64,000 nucleotides of DNA from Dichetophora obliterata (GCA_963920525.1 OY986436.1:80073630-80137629), one strand, 5' to 3'. Positions 11,210 to 22,764 are shown, counted from the stretch's first letter. The notes: generated from the sequence alone by a model not told the origin. Made by a program: numbers and translations.

Positions 11210-11750
11210 ATTCATTCGTAGCAAATCTCCTTCCCTGGAGCCAGCTTTTTAAGTTTGGAAACAGATAATAGTCGCTGAGGGCCAATTCTGGAGAATATGA
11301 GGAAGCAGTTCGAATCTTAACTCGTGCCATGAGTTTGATCGATTTGTGAGCTGGAGCATTGTCTTACCAAAATATGATTTTTTTTTTCTTCGATAAATGG
11401 GCCGTTGGTTTGCGATTTCGTTCTTCAATCGGTCTAATGATTTGCAGTAATAGTCGCTGTTAATTTTTTTTCATTTTCTCATATAGTCGATGAGCATAAT
11501 GCCACTTGAATGCAAAAAGCAGACGCCAACACCTTTCCGGCCGTGTGTTGAGTCTTCGCTCACTTTGGTGCACTTCCACTGGTGCACCAAAAGAGTGGGT
11601 AGGTCTCTTTTGCTGATTCCTTAGATTCTGGTGTATAGTAGTGGATCCATCTTTCATCCATGGTCACTATTTTACAATCATTTCAATTTTGTTTAAACAT
11701 GTCTCAGCATTGTAGGCAAGTGCGAACTCGTTCATGTTTTTGATTGATTG
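11210..11750 (-). pseudogene. Mariner transposase remnant
   Basis: Reading on minus, the order of motifs is VTMDERWIHYYTPESKESAK (first catalytic Asp region), TAGKVLASAFW, INSDYYCKSLDRL, DNAPAHKS (second Asp) and SDYYLFPNLKSWLQG (third Asp), as in mariner D,D34D transposases that cut and paste at TA. Several frameshifts and stops break the frame. The N-terminal helix-turn-helix is mostly gone. The direct repeats at 11845 and 11945 next to it may belong to its flanks. Confidence 0.8.
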
Positions 11751-11849
11751 TTTACGAATGCGGCACCAGAGAACTGCAAAACTCAATATTTTCTTGATTT
11801 ATTCGTACACCAAAATTCTTACTCACATTATATAACTCAACAAAACTCA

Positions 11850-11975
11850 GATTTGAATAAAATCAGCATCATGCTTTTGAGCGCGTCGTTTGGGTGAGCA
11901 CGTTGGCTGATTGAACATTTTTCATTCAAACTTAATCACGCAAAAAACACAGTATTGAATAAAATCAGCATCGTG
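11850..11975. repeat. Local direct repeat
   Basis: A phrase GAATAAAATCAGCATCATGCT at about 11857 recurs with one change at about 11956, 100 bp downstream, followed by similar GC-rich spacers. It is probably a local duplication. Confidence 0.5.
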
Positions 11976-12296
11976 CTGGCGGGTATGAGTTTACTGATCG
12001 ATCATGATTTATTCACATGTTTTAGAAAACTAGCGCTTGCGTTATGCGTTGCAATGCAATATGTATGCATTTCATAAAAGAAAAATCAAGGAATTGAGTT
12101 TAATTGTTTTAAAGATTCGTAACAAAGACTTCACCGCTTCCAAAAAAATGTCAGACGATCTTTCTGCTTTTGTGATAGAACAATTTTTTAAAAGTTTTAA
12201 CAACAAAAGGTGTTTGTTTCGTTATGAAGTTAATTTGCTTATATTTGGTCTCGATCTTTCTCTCTCCTGCTTTGATTTTTACGTTTTATTCTTGAT

Positions 12297-12415
12297 CAGG
12301 AGTCAAATTACAGCATCCGTGATCGAGCAAAATTGTACAAGATTGACAGGCACTTGTCTCGTCGTGCTCTTCGTAATTTTGCTCGATCTTCGTAATTTTG
12401 CTGTAATTCGGCCCC
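12297..12415. mobile_element. GGGGCCGAATTACAG MITE, copy 1
   Basis: The copy contains the family core: AATTACAGCATCCGTGATCG, GCACTTGTCTCGTCGTGC and TGCTGTAATTCGGCCCC. The right arm has an internal duplication of TTCGTAATTTTGCT. The complete family member at 12535-12646 defines the termini. Confidence 0.75.
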
Positions 12416-12534
12416 AGAATAATCATTGCTGAATCAAACGAACAAACACGAAATAATTGGTATGAAGACAATCGATGATTAAAATTATAGAGCCAACACG
12501 AGCACATGGTTTGATAGATTTACAGCCCTATTCT

Positions 12535-12646
12535 GGGGCCGAATTACAACACCCGCGATTGACCAAAATTGTACAAGATTAATAGGCACTTGTCTCGTCG
12601 TGCCCTTCGTAATTTTGCTCGATCACGGATACTATAATTCGGCCCC
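12535..12646. mobile_element. GGGGCCGAATTACA MITE, copy 2 (complete, 112 bp)
   Basis: The ends are inverted repeats starting GGGGCCGAATTACA and extending imperfectly through a GATTGA/CTCGATC arm, so the whole 112 bp folds back. It is the best-preserved member of a family with further pieces at 12297-12415, 15202-15259 and 16769-17730. Confidence 0.8.
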
Positions 12647-13315
12647 TGGTTGTTAGCAGGGATGCAAACGATACATCGATAGTATCTTCATCGACGATAT
12701 ATCGTTCATAAAAATCGATGTTGACAACGATGTTCTTATGAGCGATACATCGGCCTGAAAAGAAAAAACATCGATATCGCTCCCGAGAAACAATTTCATC
12801 TTTTGTGTCAATAAAGTACCTAGTATATGTCCGGTGCCCGTGTCAGTAAATGTCCGACCTCTGCATCGAAAGAAGTGCTAGTTCTGGAACACCTTGGGCA
12901 GGCACATTGTACGAACGAAGACCGATTCGGGCACTCGTCAGTTGATTGTGTCTGAAAATAGTCGCTCGTTTAACTCTTTATTGACATAATGCAGACTTAC
13001 TACGGTACTTTTTCAGGTAGCTTTCAAGGCACTTGTTGGGCATGTTTCGAGTACATTATAGTTAAGACTCAGGCCAGTTTTGATACATATCAGCTACTTT
13101 ATTGACAATATATAAATTTAATTCTCGGGTCCTGTTCGCTGAAGCTCGTTTGCATTCAGCTTAATATTAATGTGCGATTAATTTTTTTCATAAACTTCGC
13201 AGTTTTTCGTTACTACTCGTAGCTTTTAAAAATAAAATTGAGTCCGATACTCTGGACTTTTGTGCCTGAGTAGTTTGGTACGGATACAAATTGTTTCTCG
13301 GTGCTCGCTTATTTT

Positions 13316-13975
13316 TAGCGTAATATATCCGACCGGTCACTTTTGCATGGCCACCTTAGACGTGTCTAGTTACCGGCTTCGAAAAACAAAAAATGAAATC
13401 TGTCCTATAACAGGTACAAAAACCTGTTCCGTGACGAAATGTATCAGACCTGTCCTGTGATAGCTGTCTATTTGAGCTGTCACGGGATCAGTCATTTAAG
13501 GGCAATTGACCTTGCTTTTTCAGTAGCGGAGTGGCTGACACGCACACATGAGCATATTAACTATCACGTGATAGGTCCGCAAGGAATAGGGACCTGTCCC
13601 AATTCTGCCACCAACATATGAAACCGACCGGTCACTTTTACATGGCGTTGTCATTGACAGGGGTCAATTGCCACCTGCTGCATCACCTTGTTACCAATGA
13701 CCAGTCCGTAAGAGTGACCGGTTTTGATGAAAAAGGAACCGTTTCAGAACCTACCATGCGATAGGTTTCCAAAGGAGAGGGATCTGTCCCCATTTTGACA
13801 CGAATATATGAAAATATAAGTAACCAGCCTCGAAAAACGGAAAATAATATCTGTCCCATAACAGGCACAAAAAACATTTTCTGTGACGATTTATATCAGA
13901 CCTGTTCTGTGATTGCTGTTCATTGGAGCTGCCACGGGACCAGTCATTTAAGAGCGACTGATTTTATTTTCTCTG
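13316..13975. repeat. Duplicated block with CCTGT/ACAGG motifs
   Basis: Segments around 13368 (AGTTACCGGCTTCGAAAAAC) and 13820 (AGTAACCAGCCTCGAAAAAC) are about 150-bp direct duplicates that share TCTGTCC-ATAACAGG, TATATCAGACCTGT and CACGGGACCAGTCATTTAAG. GACCGGTCACTTTT also occurs at 13331 and 13627. Short ORFs here are not supported as genes. Confidence 0.7.
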
Positions 13976-14264
13976 TAGGGTATATATTAGGTTACCACAA
14001 TAATACAATCAGAACAGATCATGTACAAAAAAAAACTGGTTTACTGTCCAGTACAGTGTGTTTTGAATAACTGTATTTTGGGCCAGTATTTTTTGTTGTT
14101 GGTGTGAATTTTAAATTTCTTTCATTTCGAGGTAATTGATCGGATAGGAATACTGGCATTAGGCTATTAGTTTCTGGACGCTTGGTCGATAAGACGCCTT
14201 GCTCTTGTTTTCTTTTTGATATAGATTTTATTTTGGTAGGTGGTCTATAGGTATAAAACACCTG

Positions 14265-14540
14265 CTAAAAAGTATAAAAATACTAAAAAATATCAAATAA
14301 TTTCCCCTAGAGTGGGGCTTTTAGTTATCCTAAAAAGTGGGACGCATGCTACAGAGAATATTGTATCACTAACCTTAGCAAACTTGAATCTACCATCAAT
14401 GCAAGGTCTCTATCCTGACAGCCAAGGGAACTGGGTTAAGAAATCAGTTGTTCACAGACGTACTTCAATTGTTAATAACACTTTACGTTTTTAGGAGAAC
14501 TAAAAGCTCCACTCTAGGAGAAGGTTTTTATACTTTTTAG
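14265..14540. mobile_element. Nested pair of inverted-repeat elements
   Basis: An outer inverted repeat, CTAAAAAGTATAAAAA at 14265 and its complement ending at 14540, brackets an inner element at 14304-14520. The inner ends are CCCCTAGAGTGGGGCTTTTA and its near complement (CTCCTAGAGTGGAGC). The interior is non-coding. Confidence 0.7.
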
Positions 14541-15201
14541 TTCGTTTTATATGCTATGTTTAAACATGTCATATAAAAAAAAAATGTTACTCTATTAATT
14601 ATCAAAATTTTGTTTTTGTAAATTTTTCTACGTCCATACTTTGTAAGAAATTATTCTTTCTTTCATATTTTATAATAGAGTGCCAATAAAAAATATGTAA
14701 TCTATAAAAATAGTACTTATATTTTGTACCTCAATAATAGGCCTAATACGAAAATGAAACCATCGGAAAAACAGCGATATATCGGTCTTATAACCGATGT
14801 TTTTAAACATCGATAATTGTCAAATGAACATCGATGTTTTCACACAGATGCTTCGAGTGCAGCTTGTGACTTTGCAAGCGCTTGAAAAATTTGCCACGGC
14901 TACTGAAAGATTTCATTATCAACATTTAAAATAAGTAAAAAATTCTTCCATTTTTCAGTTTAATGTATTTAAACTTAATATTATATTATAATTTGTATTT
15001 TTTATTCTTTTCACAACAAGTTTCTATCTAAGCACATACATTTCATTCGTTGTTAAGACTCTTTCTGTTATTAACAAAATTGTTAGGAAAAGAGCTTTTA
15101 AATTTGCAGCAGAATACGAAACCTTAACAAATTGTTAATATTAACTATTTTGTTAATGTGGTGAGCTTAGTTAAGCTGCCAGAATAGGACTGTTAAACTC
15201 A

Positions 15202-15259
15202 ACTTGTCTCGTCATGCCCTTCGTAATTTTGCTCGATCGCGGATGCTGTAATTCGGCCC
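15202..15259. mobile_element. GGGGCCGAATTACAG MITE, right half
   Basis: Only the right arm is present: ACTTGTCTCGTCATGCCC through GATGCTGTAATTCGGCCC. The left arm is missing. Confidence 0.75.
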
Positions 15260-15309
15260 ATTGTTTTTACAGTGTTGATAACGTATGAATATTTTTATGT
15301 TACGCACTA

Positions 15310-15571
15310 ACACATTCACGACTACACGACTTTACGACTCGACATGAAGAAAGAGTCAACAATATGGAAAAATCATACAATTGTTGCATTCTTACATACA
15401 CGAACCCAATTTTTTTGCGCTGCTGTCGCCCGTCTAATTAGAAATAATTCTATACCAGCGACAGCAACCTTGCCATGTAGCTGCGACATTTTCACAAAAT
15501 TAACCTCCATAAGAAAAGCATGTAAAATAATCATTTGTCGCGTCGTAAAGTCGTTGCCGTCTTGAATGTGT
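15310..15571. mobile_element. MITE with ACACATTCA termini
   Basis: The left end ACACATTCACGACTACACGA continues into CTTTACGACTCGAC; the right end is the imperfect complement (GTCGCGTCGTAAAGTCG...TTGAATGTGT). Arms are about 35 bp. The short frame inside shows no domain. Confidence 0.65.
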
Positions 15572-16768
15572 TCAGTGCATTAGTCTTGCAGTTATCTGCG
15601 CGGCACCCATCTTGCATTCAGCTTTCTCATACCCAAATGTTCATGTAAAATTGAAACCATCGACTGCCCATTTGATATGACTACGGCTGGTACATCCTAA
15701 AAAACGTAACCAAAAACAATTTTTTTATTTTTTTGTGCTTTTATTATTTTCTCCTAACTGTGTAACCTAAACAAGAGCGGCAGCGTTGTTTACCTGTCAC
15801 AAAATCGTCATGCTAATATAAATTGTATACAGTAGTTTTGAGTTAACTGCCACTCTTTTGGCTGCCAATTTGAGATACCTGCCAAAAACCACAAAGTAAG
15901 AAAATTTAAGAATGACTAAGAAACCAACTAACGGTACATAGAGTTAACTTCATAAAGAATACTCAACAAAAAAATTTGATTAAAATTCTTAAGCTAAGAT
16001 GTAAAAAATTTCATATTAGAGTTACTAGCACAGTGTGTGCTAAATTCGTGACCACCACTGTATATCGAAACGGAGTGACAGAAAAAAAAAGATTTTCTTA
16101 ATCACCGATCGATTCTACATTACAAATGGATAGTGGCATAGTTATTTGAAGACCAATGTAATTAAATGACATTTTCAATAAATAATATGCAATACAAATA
16201 TATATAAGAATATTTTAAATTTTAAACTAAAAATATAATTTTCTTTTAGAAGCTTAGGCCCGGTTTTACCAACTATATTTAAGTTGACTACATTTAAGTT
16301 TAACACTAACCGTAGAAGCAGTAGAAACTCTAATAACTTGATTTATTTACCATTTAGTAGAACAAATTACATGTTATCTGCTCTATTAAATCGCATGAGT
16401 ACCTTTGTTAACAACTGTAGCGTGTTTGATGTTAACTTGTTGAAAGGTCAACTCAAAAGTAGATTCAAAACTAATGAAGGATAAGATCTATGTAAACGCA
16501 TGGTTAGTTGTTACGTCTTGTGTTGTCCCTGAGCCCAACCCATGTTATGGTGGGTAAATTTTTCTCCCTTTTGGTTTTTTTTTTGGACCGCTTTTATCGA
16601 TATCCTTAAGATATTTTAATATTTGGGTTGGTTCTTAAAACGATCTATTGCTGAGAAAGTGTGAAAAAAACTGTAGTAGCTGAACTCTATTATTATTGCA
16701 TGTTATGTACTTAAGTTAAACCAATTAGTTTTTGCTGATTAGGTTAATTATTTTGCAAAATATAATCA

Positions 16769-17730
16769 GGGGCCGAATTACAGCATCCATGATCGAGAAA
16801 AATTGTACAAGATTGATAGGCACTTCCCTACAAGAAGACTATCGGTTATTTAACTAAGCAAAAACGGTTTTTCTAAACTGAAATATCGGTTACCTCTTCA
16901 TACCAAGTTTCGGTTATGCTAGGAAGAGCCTCGGGAAGAAATTAACCGAAACTCGTGTATACGTGTGATCTGGCATCCCTTTTTCACACGTATCAATTTC
17001 CAATACCATTGAAATATAGCCGTCTCGCTCTCTCTCTAGTTAGGGTTAACATAAATACAGGTTATAGGTAACCAAATCTCACCAGATAAATCTAACCGAA
17101 AACTCAGTTATATGTAACCGTTAGATATAACGTAAAAATCAGTTTTATCTAACGTACCTCTTAAAAAATAAAAATGCATGCAATTCGTTGGTGTCTTGAA
17201 ACAAATGGTTTTAATTTATTATAAAATTTTTTATTGTTGTTTTTGTTGTTCTTACTGTTGTTGCTGCTACTGCGAGCTACTTCTGTGCCGACGACTTTGG
17301 GAGTGGAATTAGATGTGGCGAATGTTGAAATGCTCACTGCATTCTTGATATTGGCAAGCGTGCTTATTTGCTCATCCTTCTTTGATGGGTAGCAGCGTTC
17401 CAACAGTAAGCAATTTAAAGATTTTTAATTTTTTTATTGCAGAACTTGGTTTTTGTTAGCGAAACCAGGAATGGTAAACTACAATGGCGGATATGCAAAA
17501 ATTGGACATGATTTTTAATAATGATACCTTCTCTTTCTTTCACATGCACTTGCTAAAATGTTCATATTTTTCCCTGTTTCACAATTTTTGACACTGAAAT
17601 GAGTATGCGAATGTGGTTGTAAACAGAAAAATGTATGTGATTGTGTTAGAGTTTTGGTTAGCTATTTCTTGTAGGGTTGTCTCGTCGTGCCCTTTGTAAT
17701 TTTGCTCGATCACGGATGCTGTAATTCGGA
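16769..17730. mobile_element. GGGGCCGAATTACAG MITE split by another element
   Basis: The left half (16769-16825) and right half (17677-17730) together make the usual family member of about 110 bp. They are separated by 851 bp bounded by CCCTACAAGAA and its complement. TT occurs on both sides of the insertion. Confidence 0.75.
16826..17676. mobile_element. 851-bp element with CCCTACAAGAA termini
   Basis: Exact 11-bp inverted termini lie precisely at the break in the older MITE, which fixes the boundaries. The left half has repeated GGTTA/TAACC phrases (ATCGGTTA, GGTTATAGGTAACC, TATGTAACCG). A minus-strand Asn/Ser-rich frame at 17161-17403 has no recognisable domain. Superfamily unknown. Confidence 0.7.
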
Positions 17731-17737
17731 CACTGTT

Positions 17738-18543
17738 TTATATTAAGCAAGACTTGAAAGCAAGTTTTGTACGTTTCCTTTAAAATTTGCCGAAAGCTTG
17801 ACCCCTTTTACATTGATCAAGACTTGAAGTTAAGTTTTTTTTACGTTCTCTTTTGAACTTGACGAAAGCTTTCACATTGGTAAAGACTTGAATTCAATTT
17901 CTTGTCTTCTTTCCTTGTTTTCTGAAAATAAAACGAGATAGGTAGCAAGCAAATAAATTATTGTTTGTAGAAATTTGCAAACTGAACTTTAATTTTTTAC
18001 CACGATGGTTAACAAAGTTAAAAAAATGTTTTTGCTTAAAAATTTAATGCAAAACTATATTAAATTAAATGCAAAAAATTTTTAATGCAACCGAAGTCTA
18101 ACAAACTCAGATTGATATGCAAAAAATAAAATAAAAAGCACTGTCAACAACGCGAAAATAACAAAAGGAATACGAAAAATTGCCGGTACAGCTTCAAGTT
18201 TATTTTTCCCTTCCGTCGCTTCCGATGTGAGGCGAATTGCCAACAAACTATGAAACTTGACTTCAAGTCTTGATCAATATAAAAGGGGTCCTTCTACACT
18301 TGGAAATACTTGAATTCAATTTCATCTCTTCTTTGCTTATTTTCTTAAAAACAAGGTCATCACAAGAGCTCACACACAAATTGCAGTACAACCGAATATA
18401 ACAAACTTGCCTTTATATGCGAAAAATAAAATGAAGCAAGTTTTATCTTTCCCCTTCGTCACCGAAAATTCACGTAAGCTCGCCACGATTTGCCTACAAA
18501 CTCAAAGTCTTGCTTTCAAGTCTTGCCCAATGTATAAGGGGTC
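17738..18543. mobile_element. Nested TIR elements, AGACTTGAA family
   Basis: The outer ends are (A/G)GCAAGACTTGAAAGCAAG at 17746 and its complement at about 18535, with AGGGGTC at the right edge. Inside, 17800-18290 is a second member with ~38-bp inverted ends starting GACCCCTTTTACATTGATCA; CTT flanks it on both sides, a possible 3-bp duplication. The last bases of the window (63981-64000) begin another member. Confidence 0.75.
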
Positions 18544-19279
18544 TAAATAACGCATTTCCCATACTTAAGTTGAGCTCAAATTCAACTTGAGCTTAAATTC
18601 AACTAAAGTTCAACTTAAGTATGGCTGATAAAACACATTTTCATAGCTTATACTTAAGTAGAACTTAAGTATTGATTGTGAAAGCAGGCCTTAAAGTTTT
18701 ACCTTTATTTTAATATTTTAAAATATATACTTTTTATTCATTTGTTAGTAGTATAAGCAAAGATCTACAGTGTTATTTATAAACGCATTTCAGCGTGTAT
18801 TTAACTTTAAACATAACTTAAACACGAAATCGTGATTTATAAACATCTTGCACAGTTTTTTAAAGCCTGTAAAACTTAAACGCCGAAATTGGCGTTTAAA
18901 GGCTGCTTAAACTTAACATTCATTTTTATTTCGGCAGTTCTATTTGTTCTAAATTTGTTTTTTTGAACAAACTCTATTAAATTTTCGTATTGAAAACTAT
19001 TGGTATTATTTCATGCATTAACTTAAAACAATTGCTGTTTATTGATTAAATTAATTAAAATGTCTTTTGATTTGGAGTCTTTTGTGAATGAGATAGAAAT
19101 CCTAGATTATTTTTATGAAAACACAGCGAAAAATATTTAAAATAAGATATAATTCCACGGAGGAGCTAAGGGAAAATATAGTGAACGCTTCATATTGTGC
19201 AAAAAATTCATGCTGTGAAAAATATTAGCGAAGGAACATTTGTCAAAGTCTGAAATAGCGAGTTACTGCCAAAAGTGAC

Positions 19280-20506
19280 GGCTCTGCGCAAAATGGCCCC
19301 AGGAAAAATGGCCCCAAAATAAAAAATTAAAAAAGGTCCCAAATTTTATATCGAATACAACAACATGAAAAATTGGGAGCACATTTCCTTTTTCCATAAA
19401 ATTTGTTATGTTTAGCGGAATTTTTAACGGTATCTATTTGTTAATGTAATTCTACATTATAAAAACTAGAAAAAAAGAAGTGGTCGATTATGAGTGTTAA
19501 GCATGCCTCAGTTGATCAGTACATTATGATACAATGGATGAAACGGAATGTTACACTCAAAAAATTACTGTAGTAAAATTTACTACACAATGTGTATTTA
19601 CTTCATATATATGTAGTTTTATTTATTCTTAAATACATATGTAGTTATTCAATATTTTTTTACTGAATTTACATTTAAATAATTAATACTACACGAAGTA
19701 GTTGCTTGTAGTTAGTAGTTGTTTATATACATTTATTTAAATAAAGAATATCTACATAAAAATAAACTGCATAATATGTATTTGATAGCAATTGTATTTA
19801 TTTCAACTAAAATAATTATGTATTTTTTTAATACAAAAATACTATGATTTTTTTATAATAAAAGCAATATTTGTACTGTGGCAGAAAACGTTTTGCAATT
19901 TTTTAAATTAATAAATTAAAAAACATTTAATTTTAATGTAAATGTATGTATTTTTTGTAATTAAAAAATATGTAGTAATAGTAAAAAAAATTTAAATTAG
20001 TAAAAATAATTACTTTTTTATTTGGACAGTGAGTTACTAATTTACATTTGTTTTACAATAAATACATTTTTATTTATTTTTACTACAGGAATTTTTTTGG
20101 GTGTAAAAACAACATTTTGTACAAGGGCAAACCATTTTATTAAAATATGAAAAACCTAGGAAAATGGTCATAAATGCACGATATGCAGTCAAAATTAAAA
20201 AAAGAAACTTCTTCCATGTATGATTGCAGAGTGATATGTTCTCCAAAAACTTACTTAAACTTAACTTACTTTATACTTAAAGTTATACATTAAGTGCATA
20301 TGTTTAATATTTTTCCTCATTAAAATAAATTCCTCAATAAAATTTTGTCAAAAAGAATTTGGTGTCTTTTTTCATTTCAGTTTGGGGCCAAATTTCATTT
20401 TATGTGGTGGGGCAATATTTCATATTGAAAAAATACCCCACATTTGGGGCCTTTTTTAATTTTTTACTTTGGGGCCATTTTTCCTGGGGCCATTTTGCGC
20501 AGAGCC
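19280..20506. mobile_element. TIR element with 9-bp target duplication
   Basis: The ends are near-perfect ~40-bp inverted repeats starting GGCTCTGCGCAAAATGGCCC. Flanks are AAAAGTGAC (19271-19279) and AAAAGCGAC (20507-20515), a 9-bp duplication with one mismatch. Nine base pairs is the length typical of Mutator-like elements; no transposase is present to confirm this. It hosts the element at 19551-20106. Confidence 0.8.
19551..20106. mobile_element. Innermost AT-rich TIR element
   Basis: The ends TTACACTCAAAAAATTACTG and the complement of CAGGAATTTTTTTGGGTGTAA form ~30-bp imperfect inverted repeats followed by GTAGTAAAA. The 556-bp interior repeats TGTAGTA/TACTACA and is extremely AT-rich. 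It is non-coding. Confidence 0.75.
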
Positions 20507-21289
20507 AAAAGCGACGAGTAAACAAAAATTTGACACAAGTCGTGCATAGTTATTAAAGCGTTTATAAATAACAATTTAAGCATGGTTGCGTAAGCCCTTA
20601 AGCAATATGTAACTAAGCAACTGCTTAAAGGATGTTTAACGAATTCTAATAAATTAGACCGCTAGTATTTTACTTATTTAAATGGAAACCATTGTCCAAT
20701 ACAAATCGACTAAAACTTTCTATTATTTTTCACTGTCTTGAAAAACATATTAATTCATATAAATATTATACCTAAATACAATGTTGCCTTAAGCACAGTT
20801 GTTTATTTTAATGGTGATATAAGAATATATGGAGTAAGAAAGCAGAACAACTAAGGTAAATATGTTTGGAATAACGACTTTCCGTACAAAGGCAAATCAT
20901 TTCATCACAAAACATACTACAATATCAAATAAATCATATATATATGATATCCATAGTAGTAACGGTTAGTTTTTGATAAAATAGCGGTTTTATGAAAGCA
21001 AATATTTTACTTTTATATACAATTAGCTATAAGATACTGAACGGGTTTTATTTATTATAAATTTATGTAGAAGTTTCATACATTACCTTTTATATTAAGC
21101 TTCATATATTACCTTAACCATGAATATCGGTTAAATAAAAATAAAAATATAGCCACTTTCCTTAAAAAATCTCATACGAAAAATTGTATTAATAAATCGA
21201 TAAATATTTCTTGGCATATATTATATGAGATGAGCTGGCACTTTTATGACAAAATATGTAAGTTTTGTGCTGTAAAATATGCAAGTGTG

Positions 21290-21440
21290 TGCATTTTTAA
21301 GAACTTTTCAAGCAAAAAATATTGCAAAAGCATTAAAAGAGTGAACAAATATAAAATGGAATGGCGAATGGAAGAAATTACTAATTTAATAAACTTTTAC
21401 AAACAATTACAAAATGAAATTTCATGAGATGAAATGCCAG
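21290..21440 (+). repeat. Dispersed repeat shared with 48325-48472
   Basis: The block reads TTTTTAAGAAC...GCAAAAGCATTAAAAGAGTG...AAATGGAATGGCGAATGGAAG...GATGAAATGCC and aligns along its length to 48325-48472. A short frame here includes a Trp and an LINFYKQ stretch reminiscent of the start of MADF domains, but it stops soon after; I do not call a gene. Confidence 0.65.
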
Positions 21441-21680
21441 TGAGTACAAGTGAGTACAAGTGAGACAAGTGTTTATAAACAAGGTATTTACAAATAATTT
21501 GCGAATATGAACCATCCTGTGTTATGAATACACTATTTTAACGCTACATCACCCTATGAAAACAACCCTTAAATTGCTTCAATGTGTTGCTGTCAATTTT
21601 GACAGTTAATTAAGTTTGTTATCTTTGTACTTGTAAAATCTCAATTTGATTTTTGTTTTGCTAAGAATTTTAGTTTTAAA

Positions 21681-22307
21681 ATGAATGACTGCTTGTTCAA
21701 TATTGATAATAAGGAGATCCTTATCGAAGTAAATACAATTTATTTTGTATCAGAGCCAAGTTTTTTCACACATATTCAACCCTCACAGATTCTTCATCAT
21801 TCCATAGACTATCTGATTGGTAACCACAGTGATGGTGGCTCGCATCTTAAACTTTGTCATAAATATGGCTTCCAGACTCCGGATGACTTCTTGCAGACAA
21901 TTAAGTCAATTGCCAAAAGCTACAAGAATCACTGTATCGATGGTGGTTCGGAGAGCGAGCTGCTCGCAGACTTTTCCCACATGAATCCGGATCTGCAACA
22001 ATTGGTGTCAAAAGTGTTGGCTACACGTAAACCGGAAATTATAAAATACCTTATTCGCGAGCATAATGCTCGTGACCAACCGCTGGTAGAATCATTCGAC
22101 TGGGATGTAAGACTTATAATGGGTGACAGCAGCTCTCCACAAAATAGACGACAGCTGACCACTGTGACATTCAATTGTTTAGAGTCTACAGGAAAACGAG
22201 AAAAACTGCATTTCCAAATGGACCAAGAAAAGTTAAAAGATTTTATCGATGTATTAGCAAAAGCAGAGAAAAGCTGTTCCATTAAAGAAACGGATTGCAG
22301 TACGTAG
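21681..22307 (+). CDS. COMMD8: COMM domain-containing protein, COMMD8-like
   Basis: A complete single-exon frame of 208 residues. COMMD proteins form a ring complex (Commander) that works in endosomal cargo recycling and ubiquitin-linked regulation. The C-terminal COMM domain (about residues 133-200) shows the family hallmark FDWDVRLIMGDSS followed by beta-strand segments and a final amphipathic helix (MDQEKLKDFIDVLAKAE). The N-terminal helical domain contains DFLQTIKSIAKSYKN and a helix NPDLQQLVSKVLATRKPEI, which resembles COMMD8 more than other paralogs. Length is slightly above the vertebrate COMMD8 length that I recall (about 183). Start is the first ATG in a TTTTAAAATG context. An ATTAAA at about 22343 may serve polyadenylation. 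The surroundings are repeats. Paralog assignment is by eye. Confidence 0.85.
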   Translation: MNDCLFNIDNKEILIEVNTIYFVSEPSFFTHIQPSQILHHSIDYLIGNHSDGGSHLKLCHKYGFQTPDDFLQTIKSIAKSYKNHCIDGGSESELLADFSHMNPDLQQLVSKVLATRKPEIIKYLIREHNARDQPLVESFDWDVRLIMGDSSSPQNRRQLTTVTFNCLESTGKREKLHFQMDQEKLKDFIDVLAKAEKSCSIKETDCST

Positions 22308-22505
22308 TCAAATTTTAAATAATTATTTCGAGAATTTCGAAAATTAAACTCACTTGTATTTACTATTTAGTATCAAATATTTATCCATTAAGTATCAGTG
22401 TTTATATTATTTAAAATATAAGATTACAAAAAAAAAAATTTCGGACTAAAAAAAAACTTTTCTAAAGAAAACAAAAGACTGCAGCACGGAGTCAAATTTT
22501 AAAAT
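22286..22505 (+). repeat. Short duplication of the COMMD gene 3' end
   Basis: The segment GATTGCAGTACGTAGTCAAA around the stop codon (22292-22312) recurs as GACTGCAGCACGGAGTCAAA at about 22478-22497, each followed by TTTTAAA. It is probably a small local duplication. Confidence 0.5.
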
Positions 22506-22533
22506 CTTTATATTTTTATTTGTTTGTACATTG

Positions 22534-22763
22534 GCGTCGGAAGCGGGGGAAAGGTGGGCAGTTGCCCCCCACTTTTTTAGCTAGATAAACAATTTAAAAG
22601 GAAAAGTTATTCAAAATATCAGTTTTTTTACAACGATAATATTTTTGTATTATATATTTTCCTCTTCTTTCTCTCTTCTTCATGTTTCATGTGAAGAAAT
22701 TTTGGTGAACTTTTTTTGCACCACCATTTGTACTTCCCCCCAGATGAAATTCGCTTCCGACGC
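22534..22763. mobile_element. 230-bp MITE with GCGTCGGAAGCG termini
   Basis: Exact 12-bp inverted termini, with a G/C-run (GGGGGAAAGG, CCCCCCAC, TTCCCCCCAG) just inside. It abuts the Helitron-like module that starts at about 22765. No coding content. Confidence 0.75.
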
Positions 22764-22764
22764 G

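Larger units (their letters stand above)
12658..14856. mobile_element. Possible hAT-like element with ATCGAT-rich ends
   Basis: Both flanks, 12660-12780 and 14755-14850, are packed with CGAT/ATCGATG/GATATATCG motifs in opposite orientation, as in subterminal repeats of hAT elements. The left end begins CAGGGATGCAAAC; the right end is less clear and I could not find a target duplication. The inside holds the 13.3-14.0-kb repeats and the MITE at 14304-14520 and has no transposase. Confidence 0.4.
18771..20573. mobile_element. Outer element of a three-level nest
   Basis: The left end TGTTATTTATAAACGC and right end GCGTTTATAAATAACA are inverted repeats. The sequence from about 19059 (ATGTCTTTTGATTTGGAG) gives a short frame ending after 26 codons, possibly a decayed ORF, but I do not recognise it. 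The 19280-20506 element is inserted in it. Confidence 0.65.
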
